A stretch of 64,000 nt of DNA from CAYMEV01 sp964389675 [NCBI: uncultured Candidatus Sumerlaeota bacterium] (GTDB taxonomy: Bacteria > CAYMEV01). The DNA is taken from NCBI GenBank assembly GCA_964389675.1, contig CAYMEV010000004.1:114233-178232 (forward strand). The letters are read 5' to 3'. Below, one piece after another: positions 8,905 to 18,056 of the stretch. The translations under genes and the position numbers were made by a program. Within the stretch, counting starts at the first letter, position 1; each line of letters begins with the position of its first letter. The notes under the pieces are model-generated. The model had not been told where the DNA came from, did not search any database, and saw only the letters and a list, made by a program, of their open reading frames with translations.

Positions 8905-10281
8905 TCATAACCTGAAAAAGGCTGCACCATCGCTTATCCTTATCTTTTTAAGGATTATGTCCGGATTCCTGCTGGATTGTTCATAAAAACCCATCAGTTC
9001 TCTCTGTTCGCTGTTGCTATAAACCTGAGCACGGACTGCCTGCCTGAAACTGCTGATTATTTCCTTTCTTCTGTATATGTCCCTGACATAACCTTTTACA
9101 TCGGCGCTTTTTTCTGATATAAGCAGGATACAGCCCCCGAATCCAGCTCCAGTTATCTTTGCCCCTGATATACCCTTAAAGTGATCCTCCATAGTTCTGA
9201 TCAGTGAGTCAATGAATTCATTGCTGTTCTTAAGGTTCATGCTCAGGTTCCAGTGCAGGCTGTAGATGTCTTTACCCCTTATTATCCCTTCACTTTCAAA
9301 TTTTTCTATAAATGTCATCTGGTTCAGGTAATATTCTAATACTGCCCTGACTTTTCCACTGCCTTTCAAATTTTCCATGCATTCCTTCAGTTCCCTGTAT
9401 GTAAACTCACCAATCTCCATGTCCTTTCCCTTTTTATGATAGGCACTGCACTGTCGTCCTGCATCTATAAAACTGTTCCTGATTTCATTGAACCTTTTTT
9501 TTGCATTTTTTGATTTGCCGGCTTTAAGAAGGCTGTTCAACAGGTACATGTCATAATCATTACCTGTTTTTATGAAATCTGTCCTTATCCTGTTTTCCCT
9601 GTGATCGTTTATGAGTATGCTTCCCCTTCTGCCACGTATGATTGTTGCATGGTCATTGGCCCCTCCCCTTGTTCCTGCATACCACTCACTTTCTCCCAGT
9701 ATCTCTGCATTATCCCTGTTTTGACCGGCAAAGCCTCCATTATATGAAATAAAATGCATCCCTGAGCTGACTACAATGCTTGAGGATGAGCTTAAGCCGG
9801 CTTCAGCCGGCAGGTCTCCCGAATCAATGATCATGTCATAACCCCTGATCTTAGAATCATGCGCTCTGTTAAAAAGGTACCTTAAAACAGGGGACAGCAC
9901 GTAATTTACAGGATCACCAGCTTTACGGAGAAAACAGGGGTTTTCCCATATGAAGTCTTTCCAGGACATATCACGCCCTGCCTTTTTCATATACCTGATG
10001 TAAGGGTCTAAATCAATCATCTCCCCTGTATCAAAGGCTTTAAGGATAATCTTTATCATTCTGTCCTGCCTTCCGGTGCTCATGCTCCATATCCCCCGCT
10101 GAACAGTGAAACTGACCTGCCTGGACCTGAGCATATCCATGTATTCAGTTATATTTACCCTTCCAGGGACGAATGATATGTGCAGGGGTCCTCCTTTATA
10201 TTCAATGCCTCTCTTAAGCTTCTCTATTATTCTCTGTCTTTCTTTAATGCTATAGCCTTCCGGAGCAGGATCGACTGCCAT
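8905..10281 (-). CDS. GHMP-family sugar kinase, galactokinase-like
   Basis: 458 residues of the galactokinase branch of GHMP kinases. Motif 1 PGRVNITEYMDM is altered from the galactokinase GRVNLIGEHTDY, motif 2 AGLSSSSSIVVSSG is intact, and motif 3 AKITGAGFGGCILL is intact. Central GGANDHATIIRGRRG is also typical. It phosphorylates a sugar or sugar-like alcohol with ATP; the altered motif 1, which contacts the sugar, argues against plain galactose. Last gene of the minus-strand operon starting with the small Cys protein; its ATG is 5 bases after the stop of the APH-fold kinase gene. Confidence 0.82.
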   Translation of the reverse strand: MAVDPAPEGYSIKERQRIIEKLKRGIEYKGGPLHISFVPGRVNITEYMDMLRSRQVSFTVQRGIWSMSTGRQDRMIKIILKAFDTGEMIDLDPYIRYMKKAGRDMSWKDFIWENPCFLRKAGDPVNYVLSPVLRYLFNRAHDSKIRGYDMIIDSGDLPAEAGLSSSSSIVVSSGMHFISYNGGFAGQNRDNAEILGESEWYAGTRGGANDHATIIRGRRGSILINDHRENRIRTDFIKTGNDYDMYLLNSLLKAGKSKNAKKRFNEIRNSFIDAGRQCSAYHKKGKDMEIGEFTYRELKECMENLKGSGKVRAVLEYYLNQMTFIEKFESEGIIRGKDIYSLHWNLSMNLKNSNEFIDSLIRTMEDHFKGISGAKITGAGFGGCILLISEKSADVKGYVRDIYRRKEIISSFRQAVRAQVYSNSEQRELMGFYEQSSRNPDIILKKIRISDGAAFFRL

Positions 10282-10285
10282 CCTT

Positions 10286-11290
10286 TTATAATCCTTCCAT
10301 TTTTATTCTTTCCAGGAACAATTCAAGAACCTCAGTTCCATCTATGTCGTTTGTCTTCAGAAATTCTGAAAGCCTTTCATATGCTGTTCTTATGTACTGG
10401 CCGAAAAATTCTTTCCCCTTATTATAATACAGGTTGCAGTAGGCACCCATCATCTGTAAGAGCCTGTATATGCTTACATACCTGAACTCATGGAAAAACT
10501 GGTCTGTCCCTTCATTATTGCTTTTCATTATACCTGTAATTCTATCTGTAATGTATTCATAATATACCGGATAAAGATCAGTATATGCATCAAATATGAA
10601 AGAAGCAAAATCATATGCCCTGTGCCCCATCCTTGCACCCTGAAAATCTATAAGAAATGGAGAATTATCCCTTATTATTATATTCCTTGACTGAAGGTCT
10701 CTGTGCATAAAACCTCTGTATAAAAAACCCTCTGACCTGCATGCAAGCCTTTTTAATTCATCTTTCATTTCCTGTAAAAGCGTTTTGTCCCTGGAGAATC
10801 TTACAGCGAAATGATTGTAAAAATAACAGCATTCCTCATTAAAAATAAAGTCTGAATCATATGCATGGCTGAAGATGTATTCAGGGTCTACTGACTCTAT
10901 CCTCCCTATCCTGTAGATAGCTTCCAGTATGTCATCAATAATTCCTTTATCATTTTTCCCCTTTCTAAGGTATTCCTGCATGTTTATTTCACCAAGGTCC
11001 TCCAGCAGAATAACTGACCTGTCATCGGAGCAGCCCATAATTTCAGGAACATTGACCCCTGCATTCCTTAGTATGCTCTGCACATATATATATGTACGGT
11101 TTTCATCTGTGCTGTTTCCAGTCCCTGGTTCTGTGTTGCTTACGGCAATATAGCTTCTTCTGCCTCTTGATATCCTGTAAAATAACCGTTCAGAGCCATC
11201 TGGCATTATCCGGTCAATGCTGTCAGCGTCCTCATTCCCTAAGATCTTCTTTATCTCATTGAATATATGTTTTTCCTTTTCATTCGTCAT
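10286..11290 (-). CDS. APH-fold small-molecule kinase (AmgK-like)
   Basis: 334 residues with the aminoglycoside phosphotransferase/choline kinase fold: catalytic loop GFMHRDLQSRNIII (H-x-D-x4-N) and metal-binding LIDFQGARMGHRAYDFASF. This set, including the FQG..G....D pattern, resembles AmgK, the anomeric kinase for MurNAc and GlcNAc in cell-wall recycling. A lytic transglycosylase gene directly upstream (11-base overlap) and a GHMP sugar kinase downstream make a sugar substrate plausible. The ATG at 11290 has AGGAG upstream. Substrate assignment is inference. Confidence 0.78.
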   Translation of the reverse strand: MTNEKEKHIFNEIKKILGNEDADSIDRIMPDGSERLFYRISRGRRSYIAVSNTEPGTGNSTDENRTYIYVQSILRNAGVNVPEIMGCSDDRSVILLEDLGEINMQEYLRKGKNDKGIIDDILEAIYRIGRIESVDPEYIFSHAYDSDFIFNEECCYFYNHFAVRFSRDKTLLQEMKDELKRLACRSEGFLYRGFMHRDLQSRNIIIRDNSPFLIDFQGARMGHRAYDFASFIFDAYTDLYPVYYEYITDRITGIMKSNNEGTDQFFHEFRYVSIYRLLQMMGAYCNLYYNKGKEFFGQYIRTAYERLSEFLKTNDIDGTEVLELFLERIKMEGL

Positions 11291-13475
11291 ATATTATGCT
11301 CCTGTATATCATATAGTTCCTGAGTATGAGCTGTACATAATCCCTTGTCTCCCTGTAAGTCACAATAAAGTTGTATATGTCCATATCCTCTCCGTCATAC
11401 ATTCCGATCCACCTGTCAGCATTCCTGCTTCCGGCATTATAAGCACTCAATGCATAATTCACATTTTTATATTTCTTGATGAGCGTCTCAAAATACTTTA
11501 TCCCTATACTGATATTCACTTCCTCATCAAAAAGGTCATGGCTCCCTCTGTAGCCAATACCGTGCTTCTTTGCGACCTGCCTTGCAGTTGACGGCAGTAT
11601 CTGCATCAGACCCATTGCGTTCCTATGCGAAACGGCGTACCTGTTGAAACCGCTTTCCTGCCGGATCAGTGATTTGATTATTAAAGGGTCAGTATTTTCA
11701 TAATCTGTATTTTTCTCTATTATATCAAGGAACCTCACAGGAAAAAGGACTTCCCTGTATATGTCGGGCAGAAGCCTTATATCCGGCCTGGTGGAGAACC
11801 TGTTTATAAGGGCTGTACACACGGCGATTGCCCTGAGGTTCTGCCCGTTCTCATATAGAAGCCTTATATATTCTGTATCAATTGCTGCATTATCATATTT
11901 TTTGTAAAGATAACTGATATAAGGATTTATGATCTCATAATCCCCTGTTTCTGATAAATCCCTGTATTTTGAAACATATAAATCATTCATCTCCAAAAGC
12001 TTTTTTTCGTCCTGCTTTACTAAATATTCAGTATATATTTTCAGGTTTTGCCTTGCATTTTCCTTATATCTGCGCTTTTCAGCACTGGATGTACTGAGCC
12101 TGTATAAAGCCTGTGAGTACTTAATTACTGTATCAGTATTTATCTCTGAAGTATTTATAAGCCTTCTTATGATCCTGCTGTCAGCATTTCCCGAATCAGG
12201 AAGCTTTTTGTGCAGTTCTTCAGCTTTGAGGCTGTAATAAGTATTATGGTTATTCACAATGCTGTCATAGATGATCTGTTTTGCCTTATCCGGCATATTT
12301 TCGCCTATATATATCTTTGCCAGGAAATACTTTCCAATAGCGCTGTAATCGTTGTTTTTGATCCGGCTTAATTTCAGGAAGCACTGTTTTGCCCTGTCCA
12401 GATTTTCTGACATTATACTGAGGATACCGTTTCTGATTATAAACAGCTCATAATTTTTTGAAAAAAACCGTTTTTTTTCCATCATAATGTACAGATCAGC
12501 AGCCTTATCGTATTCTTTGTTCTTAATAAATCCTGCTGATGCCATAAAGAGCGCTTTCTCTGCAAAACTGGAGCATGGGTATTTCCTGAATATATCACTG
12601 TAATATTTTTTAGCGCTCTTAAAACTTATTCTTTCTATTCTCCTGTAAATTATTTCAGCATTTTTTGTGTATTTAATGACATTGCCAAGCTCAGCAAGGA
12701 CCCTGCCGTAATATGGCATCCTTTTTCTTCTTCTTTTCAGGTCCTCAATAATTCTTAAAGCCTTATCATAATCACCGTTTTCAATATAATATATAAGCAG
12801 TATGTTTTGATTGAGGCTTTCCAGTTTTTCCCTGCTTATTCTTTTAACAGCCAGATTTATCCTGCCCCTGTTATATCTGCCTGGGTTCTCCTTGTATAAT
12901 TGCAGGTATCCTTCCAGGGCCTTTAGATATTCCTTTTTCTGATAATACTGGTCATATATAAACCCTTTTATATACTGATCAAATTCCGGGTACCATTCAT
13001 AATCTGAGATAAGGCCCCTGAGCTCTTCAAGCCTTTCCAGGCCAATTCCTTTTCTTATTAATTCCATTATCCCTGTCAGGGATTCCCTGATCAGTACTGC
13101 ATCACCCGATTTTAATATGGTCTCCTGGTATATCTCATATGCATCTTCTGTAAGGCCTTTTTCTTTAAGGCTTTTGGCCCTGTAGATCATACAGTTGTAA
13201 TAAAGGGGTTCTTCTGGTTCTATACGGTAATTGATCTGCAGTATCTTATTGTAGGATTCCTCGCTGAACCATATATGCAGTGAATAAAGTATAATTTTCG
13301 ATGCTTCCCCGGGTTCAGTATCACCGACATTATCCAGTACAAGGGAAATAAATCCATCGATGCTGTTATTATCCTTGTAATATTTTACAGCATCCTCAAC
13401 AGTAAATGAGTATAGACATAAACTCAGAAGGCTGGTTAAAGCGACAAATAATAAACAGCCCCTAAGGAGTCCCAT
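11280..13475 (-). CDS. Soluble lytic transglycosylase with TPR-like arm
   Basis: 731 residues. A hydrophobic N-terminal segment (about 1-24) serves for export. Residues about 25-560 are TPR-like helices, comparable to the U-domain ring of Slt70. The C-terminal SLT domain shows LIIKSLIRQESGFNRYAVS with the catalytic Glu in RQESGF, AMGLMQILPSTA, and YALSAYNAGSRNADRW. It cleaves the MurNAc-GlcNAc bond to give 1,6-anhydroMurNAc ends in the periplasm. The start overlaps the small Cys gene by 14 bases and has only a weak ribosome site, so translation is probably coupled. Confidence 0.93.
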   Translation of the reverse strand: MGLLRGCLLFVALTSLLSLCLYSFTVEDAVKYYKDNNSIDGFISLVLDNVGDTEPGEASKIILYSLHIWFSEESYNKILQINYRIEPEEPLYYNCMIYRAKSLKEKGLTEDAYEIYQETILKSGDAVLIRESLTGIMELIRKGIGLERLEELRGLISDYEWYPEFDQYIKGFIYDQYYQKKEYLKALEGYLQLYKENPGRYNRGRINLAVKRISREKLESLNQNILLIYYIENGDYDKALRIIEDLKRRRKRMPYYGRVLAELGNVIKYTKNAEIIYRRIERISFKSAKKYYSDIFRKYPCSSFAEKALFMASAGFIKNKEYDKAADLYIMMEKKRFFSKNYELFIIRNGILSIMSENLDRAKQCFLKLSRIKNNDYSAIGKYFLAKIYIGENMPDKAKQIIYDSIVNNHNTYYSLKAEELHKKLPDSGNADSRIIRRLINTSEINTDTVIKYSQALYRLSTSSAEKRRYKENARQNLKIYTEYLVKQDEKKLLEMNDLYVSKYRDLSETGDYEIINPYISYLYKKYDNAAIDTEYIRLLYENGQNLRAIAVCTALINRFSTRPDIRLLPDIYREVLFPVRFLDIIEKNTDYENTDPLIIKSLIRQESGFNRYAVSHRNAMGLMQILPSTARQVAKKHGIGYRGSHDLFDEEVNISIGIKYFETLIKKYKNVNYALSAYNAGSRNADRWIGMYDGEDMDIYNFIVTYRETRDYVQLILRNYMIYRSIIYDE

Positions 13476-13677
13476 CTTTATTGTTTTCTAGTCTTTTAAT
13501 TATTTTATGGAGCATCAGCAGCATAGCACGGTCTTTTGGCAGGCATGTTGTATTTTCATATGAACATGCCTGAAAATCGCCAAAATTTGAAAAGTTCGGC
13601 CTGTCTTTGGGCTCAGAATTCTTATCCTGCAGTGAGAAGCACAGCTGGCATGCCTTTGGTAAATGCTTTATATCCAT
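13462..13677 (-). CDS. Small Cys-containing protein
   Basis: 71 residues: MDIKHLPKACQLCFSLQDKN, then SYENTTCLPKD. Cys residues at about 10, 13, 33 and 40 could form a metal site. A strong AAGGAG sits 7 bases before the ATG and the gene overlaps the next one by 14 bases, so I regard it as real. No family is recognised. It heads the transglycosylase/kinase operon. It has no export signal and would be cytoplasmic. Confidence 0.7.
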   Translation of the reverse strand: MDIKHLPKACQLCFSLQDKNSEPKDRPNFSNFGDFQACSYENTTCLPKDRAMLLMLHKIIKRLENNKDGTP

Positions 13678-13706
13678 GTTATTCTCCTTTTGTAAGATGC
13701 TAGGGT

Positions 13707-13735
13707 ATTCTACCCATATCTGCCTTTTTATGCAA
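13707..13735 (-). promoter_or_regulatory. Promoter for Cys protein/SLT/kinase operon
   Basis: Minus strand: TTGCAT (13735-13730), 17-base spacer, TAGAAT (13712-13707). About 30 bases upstream of the ATG at 13677. The -10 box is good, the -35 box is poor. Confidence 0.4.
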
Positions 13736-13767
13736 GATATTATAAATGAGTCAAATATTTTTCTGTC

Positions 13768-13797
13768 TTGACATTTTTGGTAATTCTGTTATATCAT
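13768..13797 (+). promoter_or_regulatory. Promoter for GAF protein
   Basis: TTGACA (13768-13773), 18-base spacer, TATCAT (13792-13797). It lies within an in-frame upstream extension of the GAF gene, which supports the internal ATG at 13851 as the true start. Confidence 0.5.
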
Positions 13798-13850
13798 ATA
13801 AAGGTTGTCTATTTTATAGCTATCGTTTTTTATCGGAAAGGAGATGTCTG

Positions 13851-14339
13851 ATGTCTGAAATCCAGATTACTTCAAAGCTTCTGCAAAAATCCAGCAAGCT
13901 CTACAATCTTATTGATTCTACCCTCCAGAGATTCATCAAGCTTACAGGGGCTCAGCGCGGTTTTTTGATCCTTGTTAACGAAAAGGGCGAATTTGAGATA
14001 AAGATTTCAAGAAATTTTGAAAATAAAGAAGAACTGCTTGAGAGTGTAAATTTTTCCAAAAGCATATTAAACAAGCTTATTACGGAAAAGACCCCCATTC
14101 TCACCCATAATGCATCAGATGACAGCAGTATAGACCTTTCCAACAGCATACTCAGCATGAACTTAAAGTCAATTATCTGCGTCCCTCTTATTGTCAAGGA
14201 TAATCTGATTGGAGCAATCTACATGGAGAACAATGAGATATCAGGCCAGTTCACAAGCAAGCATCTTCATAGTCTTGAGGATTTTGCATACAGGGCTTCG
14301 ATAAGCATAAAGGCAAAGCTTGCTACTTTCTCAGCCTAA
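13851..14339 (+). CDS. Stand-alone GAF-domain protein
   Basis: 162 residues. The ATG at 13851 has AAAGGAG 8 bases upstream; the frame is open further 5' but those codons overlap the promoter. After a short helical lead the whole protein is a GAF domain: LTGAQRGFLILVNEKGEFEIKIS, SIICVPLIVKDNLIGAIYMEN and a final helix. It has no output domain, so it may sense a small ligand or redox state, or bind a partner. The convergent MglA-GAF gene ends 3 bases away, which invites the idea that the two GAF proteins interact; this is inference. Confidence 0.85.
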   Translation: MSEIQITSKLLQKSSKLYNLIDSTLQRFIKLTGAQRGFLILVNEKGEFEIKISRNFENKEELLESVNFSKSILNKLITEKTPILTHNASDDSSIDLSNSILSMNLKSIICVPLIVKDNLIGAIYMENNEISGQFTSKHLHSLEDFAYRASISIKAKLATFSA

Positions 14340-14341
14340 GG

Positions 14342-16144
14342 CTAAAAGTTTTTTATTATTTCTGAGATAGTATTAAGGATCTTATTGTTCAGGTCTTTTT
14401 CATTTTTGACAAGCAGTTCCAGCCTTGTCTCAGATGATGATGCAAAATACCCGCCTAATTCTTCCAGCGCTTTTGTATTTGCCTGCAGCCTCTTCTGAAA
14501 TACAAGCATTAGCCTCTGCATATTCTGTATCTTCTTTGATATATCATTTTCAGAACCGCTTTCTGATCTATGCTTAAGCTTTGTATTCTCAATGACAAGG
14601 GCAGCCTGTGTTGCAAGAGAGTATAAAAATTCTACATCTTCAGTGCTGAAATCATAAGGCGATTCAACCCTGTAGAAATTGAATACACCGTGCATAATCC
14701 CTTTTGAGATCATTGGAGCGACGACAAATGCATCAATTTTACTGTCCTTCAGCATTTTGAAAAATTCCTGGTTTTCTATTCCTATATCACTGAGTTCAGG
14801 GTCATTAATAATGCTTGCTGAAATGATCTTTTTCCTTGAAATAATCTCGCTCAGAGCGGTATTATTGCTGTTCAGGCTCAGGCTGTTAAGTGGGTCGCTG
14901 GAAAAGCCTACGGCAATAAGCTGTTTATATCCGTCTTTCTTTGGCACAAGAAGCGATCCGTGATGGAGATGCTTAGCCTCCATTGCAAATTTGAAAATCC
15001 TTTTTAATATTTCAGGCAGCTCCTCCCTGGTCGACATAAGCATGGACACCTGATTCAGGACGGATATCTCCTCTATCTTTTCATTAAGCTTTCTGGTGAT
15101 CTCTTCTACCTGTAGGTATAACTGCGATATCTGCAGGTTCGAATCCACAGCCTTTTCGAACAGCTCCTTGTCAACCTCCTGGCTTTCTTGATCCTCAGCA
15201 TCCTTTTCTGCATTTTCAGGCTCCATGATAAGGTCATCCGTGTCAATATGCTGTTCATAGCTGGTTTCACCAGCATTTCTGCTGTCTGTGTCAGGATTTT
15301 GCCTGCTTTTTTCTTTGTTCAGGTAGGCTTTCTCCAGTTTATCAAGCACACTCAGGGGATCTTCAAGGCTGAATGAAATTGATGGTTCAGAAGGTACCTC
15401 TTCAATTGCCTGTTTAACATGCTCCTTTTCCGTTTGGGCTTTTGGTTCTTCATCTGGAATTATAATTGCTTCTTCTATATTTGATTTTGAAAACCTGCCG
15501 AGGTTCTTTACAATAAGCCTTTTTATATTTGCAATGTCATCCACTACGCTCGGCAATTCGAATTCCTTGCTGACATAGTCAACAGTATCAAACAGAACGC
15601 TGGTAAGTGTTTCAAATACCCCGTCTCCATTTATGGCAATGGCTTCAAAATACGGGCAGTTCCTTTTATTCAGAATATTGTTCAGCTCATTGACGGTAAG
15701 TATCTTGGGCAGGTCTCTCTTATTATACTGCATGACAAGGGGGACGGTATCGATGTCAAGTTTGTTCTCCCTGAGGTTGACTGCCATATCCTTCAGATTC
15801 TCAATATTGCTTGTCATCATATACCTCTGTGAATCGGCAACGAATACTACACCATCAGCGCCCTTCAGGACTGCTTTCCTTGTGGAGGAGTATTTTGACT
15901 GTCCAGGAACGGTATATAACTGCATTTTTATCCTCATTCCCCTGATGTTTCCGAGGTCATAGGGCAGGAGGTCAAAGAACAGGGTCCTGTCCTTTTCTGT
16001 ATTCAGTGATATCAGCTTTGTTTCTCTGTTCGGGTCAGTGGCCTTGTGTATGTATCTAAGGTTGGTTGTTTTGCCAGAAAGCCCCGGGCCATAATAAACA
16101 AGCTTTATTATAAGCTCTTTTTCTTTTGCATTAAATTGAACCAA
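14342..16144 (-). CDS. MglA-family GTPase fused to GAF domain
   Basis: 600 residues. Residues 1-195 are an MglA-type small GTPase: YYGPGLSGKTTNLRYI (P-loop), the switch region LPYDLGNIRGMRIKMQLYTVPGQ, and MQYNKRDLP (NKxD). A charged, low-complexity linker (about 220-330) leads to a coiled coil, a GAF domain at about 355-510 (HGSLLVPKKDGYKQLIAVGF to LATQAALVIENTKL) and a C-terminal coiled coil. MglA sets the leading pole in gliding or twitching cells. Fusion to GAF would couple polarity to a ligand. The start is TTG at 16144, directly after an in-frame stop and with GGTGATGG upstream. Confidence 0.88.
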   Translation of the reverse strand: MVQFNAKEKELIIKLVYYGPGLSGKTTNLRYIHKATDPNRETKLISLNTEKDRTLFFDLLPYDLGNIRGMRIKMQLYTVPGQSKYSSTRKAVLKGADGVVFVADSQRYMMTSNIENLKDMAVNLRENKLDIDTVPLVMQYNKRDLPKILTVNELNNILNKRNCPYFEAIAINGDGVFETLTSVLFDTVDYVSKEFELPSVVDDIANIKRLIVKNLGRFSKSNIEEAIIIPDEEPKAQTEKEHVKQAIEEVPSEPSISFSLEDPLSVLDKLEKAYLNKEKSRQNPDTDSRNAGETSYEQHIDTDDLIMEPENAEKDAEDQESQEVDKELFEKAVDSNLQISQLYLQVEEITRKLNEKIEEISVLNQVSMLMSTREELPEILKRIFKFAMEAKHLHHGSLLVPKKDGYKQLIAVGFSSDPLNSLSLNSNNTALSEIISRKKIISASIINDPELSDIGIENQEFFKMLKDSKIDAFVVAPMISKGIMHGVFNFYRVESPYDFSTEDVEFLYSLATQAALVIENTKLKHRSESGSENDISKKIQNMQRLMLVFQKRLQANTKALEELGGYFASSSETRLELLVKNEKDLNNKILNTISEIIKNF

Positions 16145-16249
16145 GATCCATCACCATAATCAAATTAGAAAGACAAGCAGATATCAGTTTATAAATTTTT
16201 TAATAAATAGCAAATAAATTCTGAATAATGGCAATTTTTCTTAAAATAT

Positions 16250-16277
16250 TTGCCCTGTGGGTATTATATTATATATT
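16250..16277 (+). promoter_or_regulatory. Possible promoter for acyltransferase operon
   Basis: TTGCCC (16250-16255), 16-base spacer, TATATT (16272-16277); predicted leader about 38 bases. Weak -35 box, good -10 box. Confidence 0.35.
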
Positions 16278-16321
16278 AGGAGTCCAGTTTTGTAAAAAGA
16301 TCTTCGATCAGGAATGAATAT

Positions 16322-17248
16322 ATGGGAAATAATGATATAAAATGGATCAGAAAAAGAAGGGTAAACAGCCCCTTTGTCTATAATATATCGATGTTTACGC
16401 TCAATTTCCTCCCGAGGAAGATAAGCCACTGGATAGGTCATCTGATCGCGATTATCATATACATCCTGCACAGAACAGAGAGGATATTCCTGCAGCAGAA
16501 CCTCTCAATACTTACTAATAAACCCCCGCGCTCAGCTTTCATAAAGAAACTGAGCTTCAGGGTCATTAAAAATTTCATTATAAGCCAGATAGACCTGTTA
16601 AAGTCATACAATGGATTCATCAGGGGGAACAGGGATTTTGTAAAAAGCATAATCCTGATCAATAAACAGGATTTTTTGCCGATTGAAAGCCTCTTATCCC
16701 TGAAAAGGGGGCTGATACTCATCACAGGCCATATAGGCCTCTGGGAACTGGGAGGCATTGTACTTAAACTGCATGATTATCCTGTTACGGTCATTACATA
16801 CAAAGATTCAAAGGATGTCCTGGAGAAAAAGAACTCAATAAGGTCCGCTCTTAATATCAGGACAGTAACTATAGGAGAGGGGCGGTTTGAATCCATTAAC
16901 ATAGTAAAGGAACTCCGGTCCGGGTCTGTCATAGCCCTTCTCATGGACAGGCCTGTCACGAAGTACAGGAGGGCTGTGGAGCTTTTTGGGCACAAATGCT
17001 TTTTCTCAACTGATATGTTTTTATTGGCAAAGATCTCAAAATCCCCTGTTCTGCCAACGTTTATAGTATTAGACAAAGTGACCGGGAAATACAGGGCAAT
17101 TTTCGGAAAACCCCTCATTTCGTGCGATGGCCCGGATTCTGAAGAAGCGGTGGATTATTTCAATTATTTAATAAATCTTTACAAAAATACAATGCTGGAT
17201 TATAATGAACAATGGTATAATTTCTATCCCTTTTTTGAGGAGCTTTGA
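16322..17248 (+). CDS. LpxL/LpxM-type lipid acyltransferase
   Basis: 308 residues. The pattern LPRKISHWIGHLIAIIIY near the N terminus, the HX4E catalytic motif in GHIGLWELGG, ALLMDRPV, and the closing PFFEEL region match the lysophospholipid/lauroyl acyltransferase family that adds secondary acyl chains to lipid A. It would work at the inner-membrane cytoplasmic face. It supports an LPS-like outer membrane, though relatives acylate other lipids. First gene of a run with FHA, lipoprotein and C25 peptidase genes at 0-20 base spacing. Confidence 0.85.
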   Translation: MGNNDIKWIRKRRVNSPFVYNISMFTLNFLPRKISHWIGHLIAIIIYILHRTERIFLQQNLSILTNKPPRSAFIKKLSFRVIKNFIISQIDLLKSYNGFIRGNRDFVKSIILINKQDFLPIESLLSLKRGLILITGHIGLWELGGIVLKLHDYPVTVITYKDSKDVLEKKNSIRSALNIRTVTIGEGRFESINIVKELRSGSVIALLMDRPVTKYRRAVELFGHKCFFSTDMFLLAKISKSPVLPTFIVLDKVTGKYRAIFGKPLISCDGPDSEEAVDYFNYLINLYKNTMLDYNEQWYNFYPFFEEL

Positions 17249-17251
17249 TTA

Positions 17252-17710
17252 ATGATTGTACAGTGCAGCAACTGCAATTTCATTTTCAGGCTGGATTCTA
17301 TAGACAACCCCCTTTGCATCAGATGCAGGGCCGCCCTTGACCCGGACCAGCTGAATCTGCTTTTCCCTGTGTTTCAGTCCGCAAACAGGGAAGTAATAGA
17401 GAGATTTGCAAAGCTTTCCGATGAATCCAGATATTCCTTCTCAGTCTCAAACCCGAAGGCATCCTTTATATACAGCATTGAAAAAGAACAGATAGTCATA
17501 GGCAGGGTGGATGCGGACATATCCCTGGACGATCCCCGTGTTTCAAGGAAACACGCCCTTATTGAAAGATACAAATACCAGTTCTATATCCGCGACCTTG
17601 ACAGCAAAAACGGTACCTTTATAAACGGAAACAGGATAATAGAGGGTAAGCTCAATCCAAATGATGTAATCTCCATAGGGATTACAAATCTGACATTTTT
17701 AAAAACATGA
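17252..17710 (+). CDS. Zinc-ribbon FHA-domain protein
   Basis: 152 residues. An N-terminal Cys4 ribbon (CSNC at 5-8, CIRC at about 26-29) precedes an FHA domain: IVIGRVDADISLDDPRVSRKHALIE, with the phosphothreonine-contacting Arg in GR and the SRKH motif, then LDSKNGTFINGNRI. FHA domains bind phosphothreonine peptides, so a Ser/Thr kinase is expected elsewhere. GAGGAG lies before the ATG and the stop overlaps the next ATG (ATGA). No other domain. Confidence 0.92.
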   Translation: MIVQCSNCNFIFRLDSIDNPLCIRCRAALDPDQLNLLFPVFQSANREVIERFAKLSDESRYSFSVSNPKASFIYSIEKEQIVIGRVDADISLDDPRVSRKHALIERYKYQFYIRDLDSKNGTFINGNRIIEGKLNPNDVISIGITNLTFLKT

Positions 17711-18036
17711 TTATTAGAAAATATTATATACTTTTTGCCATTATTGCGTTCATGATCATTTCATCCGGCTGTGACAGCTTCGATGAGGATTATCTTTCAT
17801 ACATTTATGTTAAGAATAATACAGAGTGCCTTCTGGATATTTATCTCAACTCAAATTATCAGTTCTCAATATTAAAATCAGACAATATCAGGATCATTGA
17901 AAATGTATCGCTCGGATACAATACTGTCACGGCATATAATCAGGAAACAAACCAGGAAGTATATTCGTTGGTTATTTATGTGTATACTTATAACAGGGGC
18001 TATTATTTTATTATCGCGGAAGAGCTCTGTTCTTAG
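17707..18036 (+). CDS. Small lipoprotein of unknown function
   Basis: 109 residues. A signal peptide (1-20) ends in the lipobox ISSGC, so the mature N-terminal Cys at about residue 21 would be acylated. The mature part is beta-rich with many Tyr and Asn residues and no family I recognise. Its start overlaps the FHA stop by 4 bases, so the two are co-translated. It may be a partner of the following secreted peptidase. Confidence 0.78.
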   Translation: MIIRKYYILFAIIAFMIISSGCDSFDEDYLSYIYVKNNTECLLDIYLNSNYQFSILKSDNIRIIENVSLGYNTVTAYNQETNQEVYSLVIYVYTYNRGYYFIIAEELCS

Positions 18037-18056
18037 ATTAGCAAGGAGGATTCAAG

